The notes under the pieces were generated by a model. It was not told where the DNA came from, ran no database searches, and worked only from the letters and a program-made list of their open reading frames with translations. The position numbers and the translations under genes are program-made. DNA of 64,000 nucleotides, from assembly GCF_016735695.1 (NCBI RefSeq), contig NZ_JAERQD010000012.1, forward strand, positions 1 to 64,000, written 5' to 3'. Positions 1-9,004 of this stretch are shown here, piece after piece. This DNA comes from Microvirga zambiensis WSM3693. GTDB taxonomy: Bacteria > Pseudomonadota > Alphaproteobacteria > Rhizobiales > Beijerinckiaceae. Every line of letters starts with the position of its first letter. Position 1 is the first letter of the stretch.

Positions 1-386
1 TCGATATAGGCCGCGTTCGAGAGCACCTCGGCCTTGGCTTCCGAGAGCGGCTTGCCCTGCTCGGTGGTCAGGATCAGAGCGAGATCGTCGGCGTTGGCAA
101 CGATCAGGTCGTACCAGGCTTTCAGGATGCGGCTGCGCTCCTTGGCGGTGCGGCGGGCCCAGTCCTTCTGCACCGTAGCCGCCGTGTCGATCGCCCGCCG
201 CGCCGCCTCGACGCTGAGGGAGGGCACATCGGCGATCGCGGCGCCGTCATAGGGATCGGTGACGGCGAAGCTCTTGCCGTCCGCGGCCGCAACCCACTCG
301 CCCGCCACATAGGCCTTCTCCACCAGCAGCGATGGATCCCGCAGATCAACAACTCGGCGCTCAACAGGCTGCAACTGCGCGGTCAT
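1..386 (-). CDS. gabD: NAD(P)-dependent succinate-semialdehyde dehydrogenase, N-terminal part (cut by window edge)
   Basis: The leftward reading frame opens with ATG at 386 and runs off the window, giving about 128 residues. AGGAG lies 8 bases before the start. The segment shows the aldehyde dehydrogenase N-terminal pattern of GabD: AYVAGEWVAA, then a TDPYDG motif, and TTEQGKPLSEAKAE near the cut. GabD oxidises succinate semialdehyde to succinate in the cytoplasm. The gene is divergent from the ABC importer to its right, so a shared catabolic role is possible but inferred. The catalytic Cys and Glu lie outside the window, so another aldehyde substrate cannot be excluded. Confidence 0.75.
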   Translation of the reverse strand, partial: MTAQLQPVERRVVDLRDPSLLVEKAYVAGEWVAAADGKSFAVTDPYDGAAIADVPSLSVEAARRAIDTAATVQKDWARRTAKERSRILKAWYDLIVANADDLALILTTEQGKPLSEAKAEVLSNAAYI

Positions 387-700
387 GGGTGAGGCTCCTG
401 TCATCATCGAAGGATCAAAAAATGCTGAGAGCGATATAGGTGCTGCGGTCGCTCATGGGAACAGCTGGGGATGCGGATCAGGGTTACCGGAAGAGCGGCC
501 GAGCTCGCCGATTCGAGGGCCTCGCCAATGCCTCAAAATAAGGCAGAAGTTCAAAGATATCTGCGACTTAAGGATGACCTTTTCTCGCATTGCCATGCCC
601 GCCGGTGTCTGTACCTTTCTGACCATTGCCGAGCATGCGCTCATGCCTCGGCCCGAACGACGGCTGGATAAACAGCCTCAGAGCGAAGGGAAGGATGTCG
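387..700. other. intergenic region between gabD-like gene and ABC importer operon
   Basis: This gap of about 310 bases must carry the divergent promoters of the gabD-like gene and of the importer operon. Short open frames on both strands overlap one another and lack convincing ribosome binding sites. I see no RNA gene or strong hairpin here. Confidence 0.5.
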
Positions 701-1909
701 ATGCGAGTTCTCAATAAGATTCTGTTTGCCCTCAGCTGCACCGTGATGGCGCAATCGGCTTATGCGCAACAGGCCTCCGACGGTGTGGTCAAGATCGGCA
801 TCCTGAACGATCAATCCGGCGTCTATGCCGACTTCGGCGGCAAGTCCTCCGTCGAGGCGGCCCGCATGGCCGTGCAGGATTTCGGTGGCAAAGTGCTCGG
901 CGTGCCGGTCGAAATCGTCAGCGCCGATCACCAGAACAAGCCCGACGTCGCCGCCAGCATCGCGCGGCAATGGTACGACACGGAAAAGGTCGATTCCATC
1001 ATGGAACTGACGACCTCCTCGGTGGCGCTCGCGGTGCAGGGTCTGTCGAAGGACAAAAAGAAGATCACCATGACGACCGGCGCAGCGACGACCGATTTGA
1101 CCGGCAAGCAGTGCTCTCCTTTCGGCTTCCATTGGGCCTATGACACCCACGCGCTTGCGGTCGGCACCGGCGGCGCGCTGGTGGAAAACGGCGGCAACAA
1201 GTGGTTCTTCCTCACCGCCGACTACGCCTTCGGCTACTCCCTCGAGGAGCAGACCTCGAAGTTCGTGAAGTCGAAGGGCGGCCAGGTGCTCGGCGCCGTG
1301 CGTCACCCGCTCGCCGCCACCGACTACTCGTCCTTCCTGCTGCAGGCTCAGAGTTCCGGCGCGAACGTAATCGGCATGGCCAATGCCGGCCTCGATACGG
1401 CGAATGCCATCAAGCAGGCTGCCGAGTTCGGCCTGACCCAGGGCGGCACCCGTCTCGCAGCGCTTCTCTTCACGCTTGCCGAGGTGAAGGGCCTCGGCCT
1501 CAAGGCGGCCCAGGGTCTGACCCTGACCGAGGGCTGGTACTGGGATCAGAGCGACGAGAACCGCGCCTTCGCGAAGAAGTTCCAGGAGAAGACCGGCCGC
1601 ATGCCGAACATGATCCATGTCGGCACCTACTCCGCCGTGACGCAGTATCTCAAGGCTGTCCAGAAGGCCGGCACGGATGCGACCGAGCCGGTGGCAAAGC
1701 TCCTGCACGAGATGCCGGTCGAAGACGTCTTCGCCAAGAAGGGCAAGGTGCTCGCCAACGGACGCATGGTCTACGACATGTATCTCTTCCAGGTAAAGAA
1801 GCCGGAAGAGAGCAAGAGCGAGTGGGACATGTACAAGCAGCTCGCCAAGGTCCCCGGCGACCAGGCCTATCTCTCGGTTGCCGACAGCGGCTGCCAGGTC
1901 ACGCAGTAA
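701..1909 (+). CDS. periplasmic substrate-binding protein of branched-chain-type (HAAT) ABC importer
   Basis: The protein of 402 residues starts with a signal peptide (MRVLNKILFALSC through AYAQ, cleavage near residue 22). It continues with the Peripla_BP_6 opening VVKIGILNDQSGVYADFGG. It should bind a small polar ligand in the periplasm and hand it to the LivHM permease encoded downstream. ATG 701 is preferred because AAGG sits 6 bases ahead; ATG 695, two codons earlier, is possible. It is first in the operon, 124 bases before livG. The ligand cannot be read from sequence. The downstream GMC oxidoreductase and divergent aldehyde dehydrogenase suggest a catabolic substrate rather than leucine uptake. 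Confidence 0.85.
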   Translation: MRVLNKILFALSCTVMAQSAYAQQASDGVVKIGILNDQSGVYADFGGKSSVEAARMAVQDFGGKVLGVPVEIVSADHQNKPDVAASIARQWYDTEKVDSIMELTTSSVALAVQGLSKDKKKITMTTGAATTDLTGKQCSPFGFHWAYDTHALAVGTGGALVENGGNKWFFLTADYAFGYSLEEQTSKFVKSKGGQVLGAVRHPLAATDYSSFLLQAQSSGANVIGMANAGLDTANAIKQAAEFGLTQGGTRLAALLFTLAEVKGLGLKAAQGLTLTEGWYWDQSDENRAFAKKFQEKTGRMPNMIHVGTYSAVTQYLKAVQKAGTDATEPVAKLLHEMPVEDVFAKKGKVLANGRMVYDMYLFQVKKPEESKSEWDMYKQLAKVPGDQAYLSVADSGCQVTQ

Positions 1910-2033
1910 TCATTATACCGAGGCAGGGTGGCGCGAGTTGCCCTGTCCCTTCATCCTCTGACAACGGCTGGTATCGAGCATCGCGCCCGAACCGGCCGTT
2001 GCCTCCTCACCAAGAGAGTGTCGGCCGGTTCAT

Positions 2034-2792
2034 ATGGTCAGTACGCAACCAATCCTGAGCGCCACCGGGCTCACCATGGAGTTCCGCGGCTTCCTTGCCG
2101 TGAAGGACGTGACGTTGTCCGTCAACGAGGGCACGATTCACGCCCTGATCGGGCCGAACGGTGCCGGCAAGACGACGGTTTTCAATCTTCTGACGAAATT
2201 CCTGACGCCGACGCGCGGACAGATCACCTTCAAGGGCTCGGATATCACCGGCCTGAAGCCTGCCGAGGTCGCGCGTCTCGGGCTCGTGCGCTCCTTCCAG
2301 ATTTCGGCGGTGTTTCCGCATCTCACCGTGCTCGACAATGTACGCGTCGCCCTGCAGCGCCCCTCCGGTCTCGCAACGCAGTTCTGGCGCTCGTCGAACG
2401 CCCTCTCCGCCCTCGACGAGCGGGCGATGGAGTTGATCGATGCGGTCAACCTCTCATCCTACAGGAATCTGACTGCTTCCGAATTGTCCTACGGCCGCAA
2501 GCGCGCGCTGGAGATCGCTACGACGCTCGCGCTCGATCCGGCCATGCTGCTTCTCGACGAGCCTATGGCCGGCATGGGCCATGAGGATATCGGCCGCATC
2601 TCCGATCTGATCAGGCGCATCGCCAAGAACCGCACGGTGCTGATGGTCGAGCACAACCTGAACGTCGTCGCCGATCTCTGCGACCGCGTCACCGTTCTGG
2701 CGCGCGGCGAGATCCTTTCAGACGGCTCCTACGACAAGGTCAGCCAGGACCCGCGCGTGCGCGAAGCCTATATGGGAACCGAGCATGAGTAG
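2034..2792 (+). CDS. livG: ABC importer ATP-binding protein, LivG type
   Basis: This is a 252-residue ATPase with Walker A GPNGAGKTT at about residues 40-48, a degenerate signature region (ELSYGRKRALEIA) and Walker B LLLDEP. It ends with the short BCA_ABC_TP_C tail (DPRVREAYMG) typical of LivG. It powers the importer from the cytoplasmic side, paired with LivF. The next gene begins inside its last codons (ATGAGTAG overlap at 2785-2792), so the two are translationally coupled. The signature Ser-Gly is replaced by Ser-Tyr-Gly, which is common in this subfamily. Confidence 0.9.
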   Translation: MVSTQPILSATGLTMEFRGFLAVKDVTLSVNEGTIHALIGPNGAGKTTVFNLLTKFLTPTRGQITFKGSDITGLKPAEVARLGLVRSFQISAVFPHLTVLDNVRVALQRPSGLATQFWRSSNALSALDERAMELIDAVNLSSYRNLTASELSYGRKRALEIATTLALDPAMLLLDEPMAGMGHEDIGRISDLIRRIAKNRTVLMVEHNLNVVADLCDRVTVLARGEILSDGSYDKVSQDPRVREAYMGTEHE

Positions 2793-3492
2793 CGCTCCCC
2801 TTCTCGAAGTCCGCGGACTCAATGCCTGGTACGGCGAAAGCCACGTCCTCCATGGCGTCGACCTCGACATCCACGAGGGCGAAACCATCACGCTGCTCGG
2901 CCGCAACGGCGCGGGCAAGACGACAACCCTGCGTGCGATCATGGGCATCCTGCGCCGCCGCGAGGGCGTCATCCGCCTGCGCGGACAGGATATCCTGGGC
3001 CTGCCGCTCCACAAGGTGGCGCAATCCGGTCTCGGCTACGTGCCGGAGGAGCGCGGCATCTTCGCGAGCCTCAACGTTTCCGAGAACCTGATGCTGCCGC
3101 CGACCGTCTCCGAAGGCGGCATGAGCGTGGATGAGATCTACCAGCTCTTCCCCAATCTGCACGAGCGCCGTTCGAGCCAGGGCACGAAGCTGTCGGGCGG
3201 CGAGCAGCAGATGCTTGCCATCGCCCGCGTGCTGCGCACAGGTGCGCGGATCATTCTGCTCGACGAGCCGACCGAGGGTCTCGCACCCGTCATCGTGCAG
3301 CGCATCGGCGACGTGCTGGTGGCGCTGAAGAAGCGCGGCATGACGATCCTGCTCGTGGAGCAGAACTTCCGCTTCGCAAAGAAAGTGGCCGATCGCTTCT
3401 ACCTCATGGAGGACGGGCGTATGGTGAACTCGTTCCCCGGGCATGAGCTCGATGCGCGCATGGACGAACTTCACGAAGTTCTTGGGGTATAG
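2785..3492 (+). CDS. livF: ABC importer ATP-binding protein, LivF type
   Basis: This is the 235-residue second ATPase of the importer. Walker A is GRNGAGKTTT, the signature is LSGGEQQMLAIAR and Walker B is IILLDEPTEGLAP, a typical LivF ending. It overlaps livG by 8 bases and lies 6 bases before livH. It forms the heterodimeric motor with LivG. Confidence 0.92.
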   Translation: MSSAPLLEVRGLNAWYGESHVLHGVDLDIHEGETITLLGRNGAGKTTTLRAIMGILRRREGVIRLRGQDILGLPLHKVAQSGLGYVPEERGIFASLNVSENLMLPPTVSEGGMSVDEIYQLFPNLHERRSSQGTKLSGGEQQMLAIARVLRTGARIILLDEPTEGLAPVIVQRIGDVLVALKKRGMTILLVEQNFRFAKKVADRFYLMEDGRMVNSFPGHELDARMDELHEVLGV

Positions 3493-3498
3493 GGCATC

Positions 3499-4386
3499 AT
3501 GAGTACGATTTTCGGCGTTCCGACCCCTGCCCTCTACGGGCAGATTCTCATCGGCCTGATCAACGGCTCGTTCTACGCCATGCTCAGCCTCGGCCTTGCG
3601 GTGATTTTCGGCCTGTTGCGGGTCATCAACTTCGCCCACGGCGCGCAATACATGCTCGGCGCCTTTGCCGCCTACCTGCTGCTGAGCTATCTGGGCATCG
3701 GCTATTGGCTCGCGCTCATTCTGGCGCCTCTCATCGTCGGCGCGATTGCAGTCGTGATCGAGAAGACGATGCTGAGCCGCCTCTACGGCGTCGACCCGCT
3801 CTACGGCCTTCTCCTGACCTTCGGCCTCGCCCTCATCCTCGAAGGCGCCTTCCGCTACTGGTTCGGCGCGGCCGGCAAGCCTTATGCGCCGCCGGAGCAG
3901 CTGACCGGCGCGATCAACCTCGGCTTCATGTTCATGCCGATCTACCGTGGCTGGGTGGTCATCGCTTCGCTCGTGGTCTGTATCGGCACCTGGCTCCTGA
4001 TCGAGAAGACGCGGCTCGGCGCCTATCTGCGCGCAGCCACCGAAAACGCCACGCTCGTGCAGGCCTTCGGCGTGAACGTGCCTCTGCTGCTCACCCTCAC
4101 CTATGGTCTCGGTGCAGCCCTCGCCGCCCTTGCCGGCGTGCTGGCAGCGCCGATCTACCAGGTCAGCCCGCTGATGGGCTCGAACCTCATCATCATCGTC
4201 TTCGCCGTCGTGGTGGTCGGCGGCATGGGCTCGATCCTGGGCGCCATCGTCACGGGCTACATGCTCGGCGTGCTCGAGGGGCTGACGAAGGTTTTCTACC
4301 CTGAGGCCTCGAGTATCGTTATCTTCGTGATCATGGCCATCGTTCTGCTCGTCAGGCCGGCAGGTCTCTTCGGGCGGGAGGAGTGA
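3499..4386 (+). CDS. livH: branched-chain-type ABC importer permease, LivH type
   Basis: This is a 295-residue polytopic inner-membrane protein with about eight hydrophobic segments. The LivH hallmarks GLINGSFYAMLSLGLAVIFG and RVINFAHG occur near the N-terminus, and the coupling region GAYLRAATENA near residue 175. It forms the translocation path with LivM. ATG 3499 is 6 bases after livF. Confidence 0.92.
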   Translation: MSTIFGVPTPALYGQILIGLINGSFYAMLSLGLAVIFGLLRVINFAHGAQYMLGAFAAYLLLSYLGIGYWLALILAPLIVGAIAVVIEKTMLSRLYGVDPLYGLLLTFGLALILEGAFRYWFGAAGKPYAPPEQLTGAINLGFMFMPIYRGWVVIASLVVCIGTWLLIEKTRLGAYLRAATENATLVQAFGVNVPLLLTLTYGLGAALAALAGVLAAPIYQVSPLMGSNLIIIVFAVVVVGGMGSILGAIVTGYMLGVLEGLTKVFYPEASSIVIFVIMAIVLLVRPAGLFGREE

Positions 4387-4390
4387 TATC

Positions 4391-5365
4391 ATGGCTGTCG
4401 GAACCCAATATCTCGCAGAGCAGCCCAAGCTGCGCACCTCGTCCCTGGTGCTGGGCGCGATCGCCATCGCGGCCATGCTGGCGGCTCCCTTCTTCTTCTA
4501 TCCCGTCATGCTGATGAGCGTGCTCTGCTTCGCGCTCTTCGCCTGCGCCTTCAACCTGCTCATCGGCTATGTCGGGCTTCTCTCCTTCGGTCACGCGGCC
4601 TTCTTCGGAGGAGCGGCCTATTTCACCGCCCATGCCGCCAAGGTGTGGGGCTGGGATCCCCTCGCCGCAATCCTCCTGGGCGTGGCCGGGGCAGCCGTCA
4701 TGGGCCTCATCATCGGCTTCGTGGCGATCCGCCGCCAGGGCATCTATTTCGCCATGATCACGCTCGCCCTGTCGCAGATGTTCGCCTTCATCTGCCTCCA
4801 GGCCCCCTTCACCCATGGCGAGGACGGCATCCAGGGCGTGCCGCGCGGCTATCTGCTCGGCTTCATCGACCTGAACCAGCCGCTCACGATGTATTACGTC
4901 ACGCTGGCGATCTTCCTGTTCGGCTTCTTCGCCATCTGGCGCATCGTGAACTCGCCCTTCGGCAACATCCTCAAGGCGATCCGCGAGAATGAGAAGCGCG
5001 CGGTGTCGCTGGGCTACCGGGTGGACCGCTACAAGCTCGGCGCCTTCGTCATGTCCGCGGCCCTTGCCGGAATGGCCGGCGGCACGAAGGCCATCGTGTT
5101 TCAGTTCGCGACGCTTACCGACGTACAGTGGCAGATGTCGGGCGAGGTGATCCTCATGACGCTGCTCGGAGGAATCGGCACGATGGTCGGCCCCATCGTG
5201 GGTGCAGGCCTGGTCATCGCCCTGCAGAACTATCTCGCGGCGTCCGATTTCCCGGTGACGGTCCTGATCGGCATCATCTTCGTGATCTGCGTGCTGCTGT
5301 TCCGGCGCGGCATCGTGGGAGAGATCCTCGAATTGATGAGGCGCAAGGGCAAAAGCGCCTCGTAG
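4391..5365 (+). CDS. livM: branched-chain-type ABC importer permease, LivM type
   Basis: This is a 324-residue polytopic membrane protein with the LivM signature FNLLIGYVGLLSFGHAAFFG at about residues 55-75 and the coupling motif ILKAIRENEKRA at about residues 195-207. It starts 4 bases after livH and GGGAGGAG precedes the start. It is the second permease subunit. The GMC oxidoreductase gene follows closely and probably shares the transcript. Confidence 0.92.
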   Translation: MAVGTQYLAEQPKLRTSSLVLGAIAIAAMLAAPFFFYPVMLMSVLCFALFACAFNLLIGYVGLLSFGHAAFFGGAAYFTAHAAKVWGWDPLAAILLGVAGAAVMGLIIGFVAIRRQGIYFAMITLALSQMFAFICLQAPFTHGEDGIQGVPRGYLLGFIDLNQPLTMYYVTLAIFLFGFFAIWRIVNSPFGNILKAIRENEKRAVSLGYRVDRYKLGAFVMSAALAGMAGGTKAIVFQFATLTDVQWQMSGEVILMTLLGGIGTMVGPIVGAGLVIALQNYLAASDFPVTVLIGIIFVICVLLFRRGIVGEILELMRRKGKSAS

Positions 5366-5430
5366 GACGTGAACGCATGATTCTGCCGGTGTCGCCGATA
5401 CCGGCACCGGCGCACCAAGTGAGCCATGCC

Positions 5431-7071
5431 ATGTCAGACAGTAATACATTCGACTACGTGATCATCGGGGCAGGTTCGGCGGGATGCGTTCTCGCCAACC
5501 GTCTCTCAAAGGACCCGCGCAACTCGGTCTGCCTTCTCGAGGCCGGCGGCAAGGACAACTGGATCTGGTTTCACATCCCGGTCGGATATCTTTTCGCCAT
5601 CGGCAATCCCCGTGCGGATTGGATGTTCAAGACCGAGGCAGAGCCCGGCCTGAACGGGCGCATCCTCAACTATCCGCGCGGCAAGGTGCTCGGCGGCTGC
5701 TCCGCCATCAATGCGATGATCTACATCAGAGGTCAGCGCGAGGATTACGACAATTGGCGCCAGATGGGCCTCGAGGGCTGGGGTTGGGACGACGTGAAGC
5801 CGATCTTCCGGCAGCATCTCGATCACTACCTCGGCGCTGGCGAGCACCATGGCGCTGGCGGCGAATGGCGGGTCGAGGCGCCTCGCGTGCGGTGGAAGAT
5901 CCTGGACTCGTTTATTGACGCTGCCGTCGAGGCAGGAATTCCCCGGGTCAGCGATTTCAATACGGGCAGCAACGAGGGGATCTCCTACTTCCACGTCAAC
6001 CAGAAGAGCGGACGGCGCTGGTCCTCCGCCCGCGGCTTCCTCAAGCCGGCCCTTTCGCGGCCGAACCTGAAGGTCGAAACCCATGCTCACGCCACGCGGA
6101 TCCTGTTCGAGGGCAGGCGTGCCATCGGTGTGGAGATTCGCCAGAATGGCGCTTTAAGACGCATAATGGCCCGCAAGGAAGTCATCCTTTCAGCGGGCGC
6201 TATCGCCTCGCCGCAGATCCTTCAGCTTTCCGGTATCGGCAACGGGGCGCTGCTTCAGGAGCATGGGATTCCGGTCGTCCATCACCTGCCGGGCGTGGGT
6301 GAGAACCTGCAGGACCATCTGCAGCTTCGCCCGATCTTCAAGGTCAGCGGCGTGCGTACGCTCAATGAGGAATATCGCTCGCTCCTGAAGAAGGGGCAGA
6401 TGGCATTCGAGTACGCCTTTTTCCGCAAGGGGCCGCTCACCATGGCACCCTCGCAGCTCGGAGCCTTTACTCGTTCATCGCCCGACTATGCGACGCCCAA
6501 TCTTCAATTCCATATCCAGCCGCTTTCTCTCGACAAATTCGGAGAGGACCCGCACCCCTTCCCGGCCTTCACGGCGAGCGTCTGCAATCTCAGGCCGACC
6601 AGCCGCGGCAGCGTCAGGCTCCGCAGCGGCGATGCGGCCGATGCACCGTCGATCCGCCCGAACTATCTGTCGGCCGAGGAGGACCAGAGAGTTGCCGTGG
6701 ATGCGTTGCGCCTGGTCCGGCACGTCGTCTCCATGCCAGCGCTCCAAAAATATCGCCCCGAGGAATATAGACCCGGCGCGCAGCTGACCTCTGACGCAGA
6801 ACTCCTGAACGGCGCGCGCGATGTCGGGACCACCATCTTCCACCCGGTCGGCACGGCCAAGATGGGGATCGACAGTGATCCGGCAGCTGTGACCGATTCG
6901 CGGCTGCGCGTTCGCGGCATCGAGGGACTTCGCGTCATCGACGCCTCGGTCATGCCGGCGATTACGAGCGGCAACACGAACTCGCCGACGCTGATGATCG
7001 CCGATAAAGGCGCCGGCATGATCCTTGAGGATCAGTCAGCGCTCTCCCCGGTCATCCTTCGCTCGGCTTGA
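5431..7071 (+). CDS. GMC-family FAD-dependent alcohol/choline dehydrogenase-like oxidoreductase
   Basis: The protein of 546 residues has an N-terminal FAD dinucleotide-binding fold (YVIIGAGSAGCVLANRL, residues 9-25), the second GMC signature (GAIASPQILQLSGIG) and the C-terminal active-site block FHPVGTAKMG followed by NTNSPTLMIA. The family oxidises alcohols such as choline to aldehydes. ATG 5431 gives the usual family N-terminus. ATG 5377, in frame and preceded by AGGA at better spacing, would add 18 residues and cannot be excluded. It is probably the last gene of the importer operon, since a strong hairpin follows at 7094-7120. The substrate is unknown. Confidence 0.87.
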   Translation: MSDSNTFDYVIIGAGSAGCVLANRLSKDPRNSVCLLEAGGKDNWIWFHIPVGYLFAIGNPRADWMFKTEAEPGLNGRILNYPRGKVLGGCSAINAMIYIRGQREDYDNWRQMGLEGWGWDDVKPIFRQHLDHYLGAGEHHGAGGEWRVEAPRVRWKILDSFIDAAVEAGIPRVSDFNTGSNEGISYFHVNQKSGRRWSSARGFLKPALSRPNLKVETHAHATRILFEGRRAIGVEIRQNGALRRIMARKEVILSAGAIASPQILQLSGIGNGALLQEHGIPVVHHLPGVGENLQDHLQLRPIFKVSGVRTLNEEYRSLLKKGQMAFEYAFFRKGPLTMAPSQLGAFTRSSPDYATPNLQFHIQPLSLDKFGEDPHPFPAFTASVCNLRPTSRGSVRLRSGDAADAPSIRPNYLSAEEDQRVAVDALRLVRHVVSMPALQKYRPEEYRPGAQLTSDAELLNGARDVGTTIFHPVGTAKMGIDSDPAAVTDSRLRVRGIEGLRVIDASVMPAITSGNTNSPTLMIADKGAGMILEDQSALSPVILRSA

Positions 7072-7093
7072 GGCGGGAGAGTCCCCTAAAACG

Positions 7094-7120
7094 CCGATGG
7101 GCGCCAGTGGCGCCCATCGG
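7094..7120. terminator. strong hairpin between GMC gene and LuxR-type regulator
   Basis: A perfect 12-base-pair stem (ccgatgggcgcc / ggcgcccatcgg) with a 3-base loop lies between two convergent genes, with a short T-rich stretch at about 7125-7131. It probably terminates the importer operon and possibly the opposing gene too. Confidence 0.75.
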
Positions 7121-7145
7121 AGATGTCTTTTCGGTGCAACAGGGA

Positions 7146-7967
7146 TCAGCTGGCAGGAGCGGTGCGGGCAGCCGTGAGGTGGCTTGCCGCCCAGATCGCG
7201 GCCTGCGTCCGGTTCTTCGCCTGAATCTTACGCAGGATCGCCTTCACGTGCACCTTCACGGTCGCTTCCGTGATATCGAACTTGCGCGCGATGATCTTGT
7301 TCGAATCGCCGTCCATCAGGCAGCGTAGGATGACCGTCTCGCGAACGGACAATCCCTTTGCGAGATGGCTTAGATCCTGAGACTCCTCGGAAACCGGCGC
7401 TTCCTTCGCCCGATCGGAGCGAAGATCCTGCTCGCGCAGCATATCGAGAATGGCACTGGGGAAGATGGCCTCGCCCAGCATCACGAGATCCAGGGACTTC
7501 ACAAGGACTTCATGAGAGATGGATTTCTTGAGATAGGCATCCGCGCCGCCCTGGAAGGCAGAGATCACCTGCTTCAGATCGTATTGCTCGACCAGCATCA
7601 CGACCTTCGCAGTCGGATTGTCGTCCTTCAGCTTGCGGGTCTGAGCGCAGGTCACGTCATGATTGTGGCTCGCATCGACGATCAAAATAATGGAGCTGTT
7701 GTCCAGGTTCGCCGTCGGGCCGAGTTCATCGAGGCTTGCCGCTGCCATCGCGGGCGCATAGACGGTCTCGGACAGAATTCGACGAAGCCCTTCTCTCAAG
7801 AGAGCATTAGGCTCGACGAGAAGCGTCTTGATCGACCGTGCGGCAGCGTGCTCTGTCGACGAGGGCTCTACCGAACGGGCCAGTTCCATATATCTTGAAT
7901 ACGCAACATCCTTCGCCGAAGAGGCGCCAGGATGAGGAAGACTATCAAGATCGTAGGAGTTCCGCAT
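7146..7967 (-). CDS. LuxR/FixJ-type regulator with atypical receiver domain
   Basis: The protein has 273 residues. Residues about 45-165 look like a receiver: LLVEPNALLREGL opens it, IILIVDAS carries a candidate phospho-Asp and AYLKKS a conserved Lys. The usual Asp-Asp pair is reduced to Glu (VEPN) and the Thr/Ser position is not conserved, so phosphorylation is doubtful. The C-terminal LuxR helix-turn-helix is clear: LSVRETVILRCLMDGDSNK, then EATVKVHVKAILRKI. ATG 7967 has AAAGG upstream. It is a paralogue of the next leftward gene at 8267-9004 and likely a transcription factor. Targets are unknown. Confidence 0.8.
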   Translation of the reverse strand: MRNSYDLDSLPHPGASSAKDVAYSRYMELARSVEPSSTEHAAARSIKTLLVEPNALLREGLRRILSETVYAPAMAAASLDELGPTANLDNSSIILIVDASHNHDVTCAQTRKLKDDNPTAKVVMLVEQYDLKQVISAFQGGADAYLKKSISHEVLVKSLDLVMLGEAIFPSAILDMLREQDLRSDRAKEAPVSEESQDLSHLAKGLSVRETVILRCLMDGDSNKIIARKFDITEATVKVHVKAILRKIQAKNRTQAAIWAASHLTAARTAPAS

Positions 7968-8213
7968 CGCAGATGCCTTTCTGGTCTTGATTCGGTAAGA
8001 AAAATAATAAAATTTCCCTAAAGATGTTTAGCTTATAATCTCATTTTAGACAATCATTACCCATTCAAATCATTTTAATAAAATGTTACCGACGCAGCCA
8101 AATACGATACGTAATATCGTATTACAATTCGGATAGACAAGGTCGGGGATGACCTACCGCAAAGGCATACCCGATCTCTACTTCGCTATCCAGTTACATT
8201 GGCTGAAAGTAGA
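7968..8213. other. AT-rich intergenic region between two LuxR-type genes
   Basis: Much of 7985-8120 is A/T-rich and stands out from the GC-rich neighbourhood. It probably holds the promoter of the leftward regulator that starts at 7967. I see no clear operator symmetry. Confidence 0.4.
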
Positions 8214-8240
8214 GAACCCCCGCAACGGTTGCGAGGGTTC
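8214..8240 (-). terminator. hairpin terminator after LuxR-type regulator
   Basis: Inverted arms GAACCC..CGCAA and TTGCG.AGGGTTC form a stem just downstream of the leftward regulator gene ending at 8267. Confidence 0.55.
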
Positions 8241-8266
8241 TGTCAGTCTCGAGGGATCGCTCTCGA

Positions 8267-9004
8267 TTAGGGAGCCCGGGGGCCATCCATCTGATCGGGC
8301 GACAGATGATTCACGGCCCACATGGCGGCTTGCGTGCGATTCGCGACGCGGATCTTGCGGAGGATCGCCTTGATGTGAACTTTGACCGTCGCCTCGGCGA
8401 CATCGAGCTTGCGCGCGATCACCTTGTTCGGCGAACCCTGCATCAGGCAATGCAGGATCTCGGCTTCACGGCTCGACAGCGTCCGGATCGGCGAATCGTG
8501 GCCGTCCAGCGCCTGAGTGGTCCTTGCGGCCGGAACACGGATGGCAGAGACATCCTTCTGGGCATCCGCATCCATTCCGAGGGAGGAAATAGCGGTCAGG
8601 AAGGCGGCCGACGGGAAGACCACCTCTCCCAGCATGACCAGGTCGAGGTATTTGATGAGGGCTTCGCACCCGGTCGTCGCAAGGCAATAGCCGTCCGCCC
8701 CCGCCTGGAAGGCCAGCTTCATTCCGTCCAGGTTGAAGACATCGGCGAGAATGACGACCCGAGCCGGCGGATGCTGAAGCTTCAACGGGCCGATGATGTC
8801 GGCCAGTTCGGACAGGTAAAGATTGGCATCGAGAACGAACAGAAGCGGCTGCTCGGAAGCGGATGCATCGAGCTTGATTTCCCCACGCCCGAAGCTCTCC
8901 GGATGCAGCTTGAAGCGCGTGCTCGAGAGGATATGCCTCAAACCCTCACGAAGCATAGAATTCTTGCAGCCAAGAATAGTGGTGACCGGCAGAAGATGGG
9001 ACAT
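8267..9004 (-). CDS. LuxR-type regulator with degenerate pseudo-receiver domain
   Basis: This is a 245-residue paralogue of the 7146-7967 product. The receiver-like half lacks the acidic pair (TILGCKNSMLREGL) and the conserved Lys (GYCLATT), although an Asp remains in LFVLDAN; it is best read as a pseudo-receiver. The C-terminal LuxR DNA-binding domain is intact (LSSREAEILHCLMQGSPNK, EATVKVHIKAILRKI). ATG 9004 is chosen over the in-frame TTG 9025 because AAAGG lies 9 bases upstream. It probably regulates transcription without classical phosphorylation; the signal is unknown. Confidence 0.78.
   Translation of the reverse strand: MSHLLPVTTILGCKNSMLREGLRHILSSTRFKLHPESFGRGEIKLDASASEQPLLFVLDANLYLSELADIIGPLKLQHPPARVVILADVFNLDGMKLAFQAGADGYCLATTGCEALIKYLDLVMLGEVVFPSAAFLTAISSLGMDADAQKDVSAIRVPAARTTQALDGHDSPIRTLSSREAEILHCLMQGSPNKVIARKLDVAEATVKVHIKAILRKIRVANRTQAAMWAVNHLSPDQMDGPRAP

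Noticed and set aside
2740-4476. 578-codon leftward frame opposite livF and livH
   Set aside because: An antisense shadow of the importer operon, with unusual residue composition.
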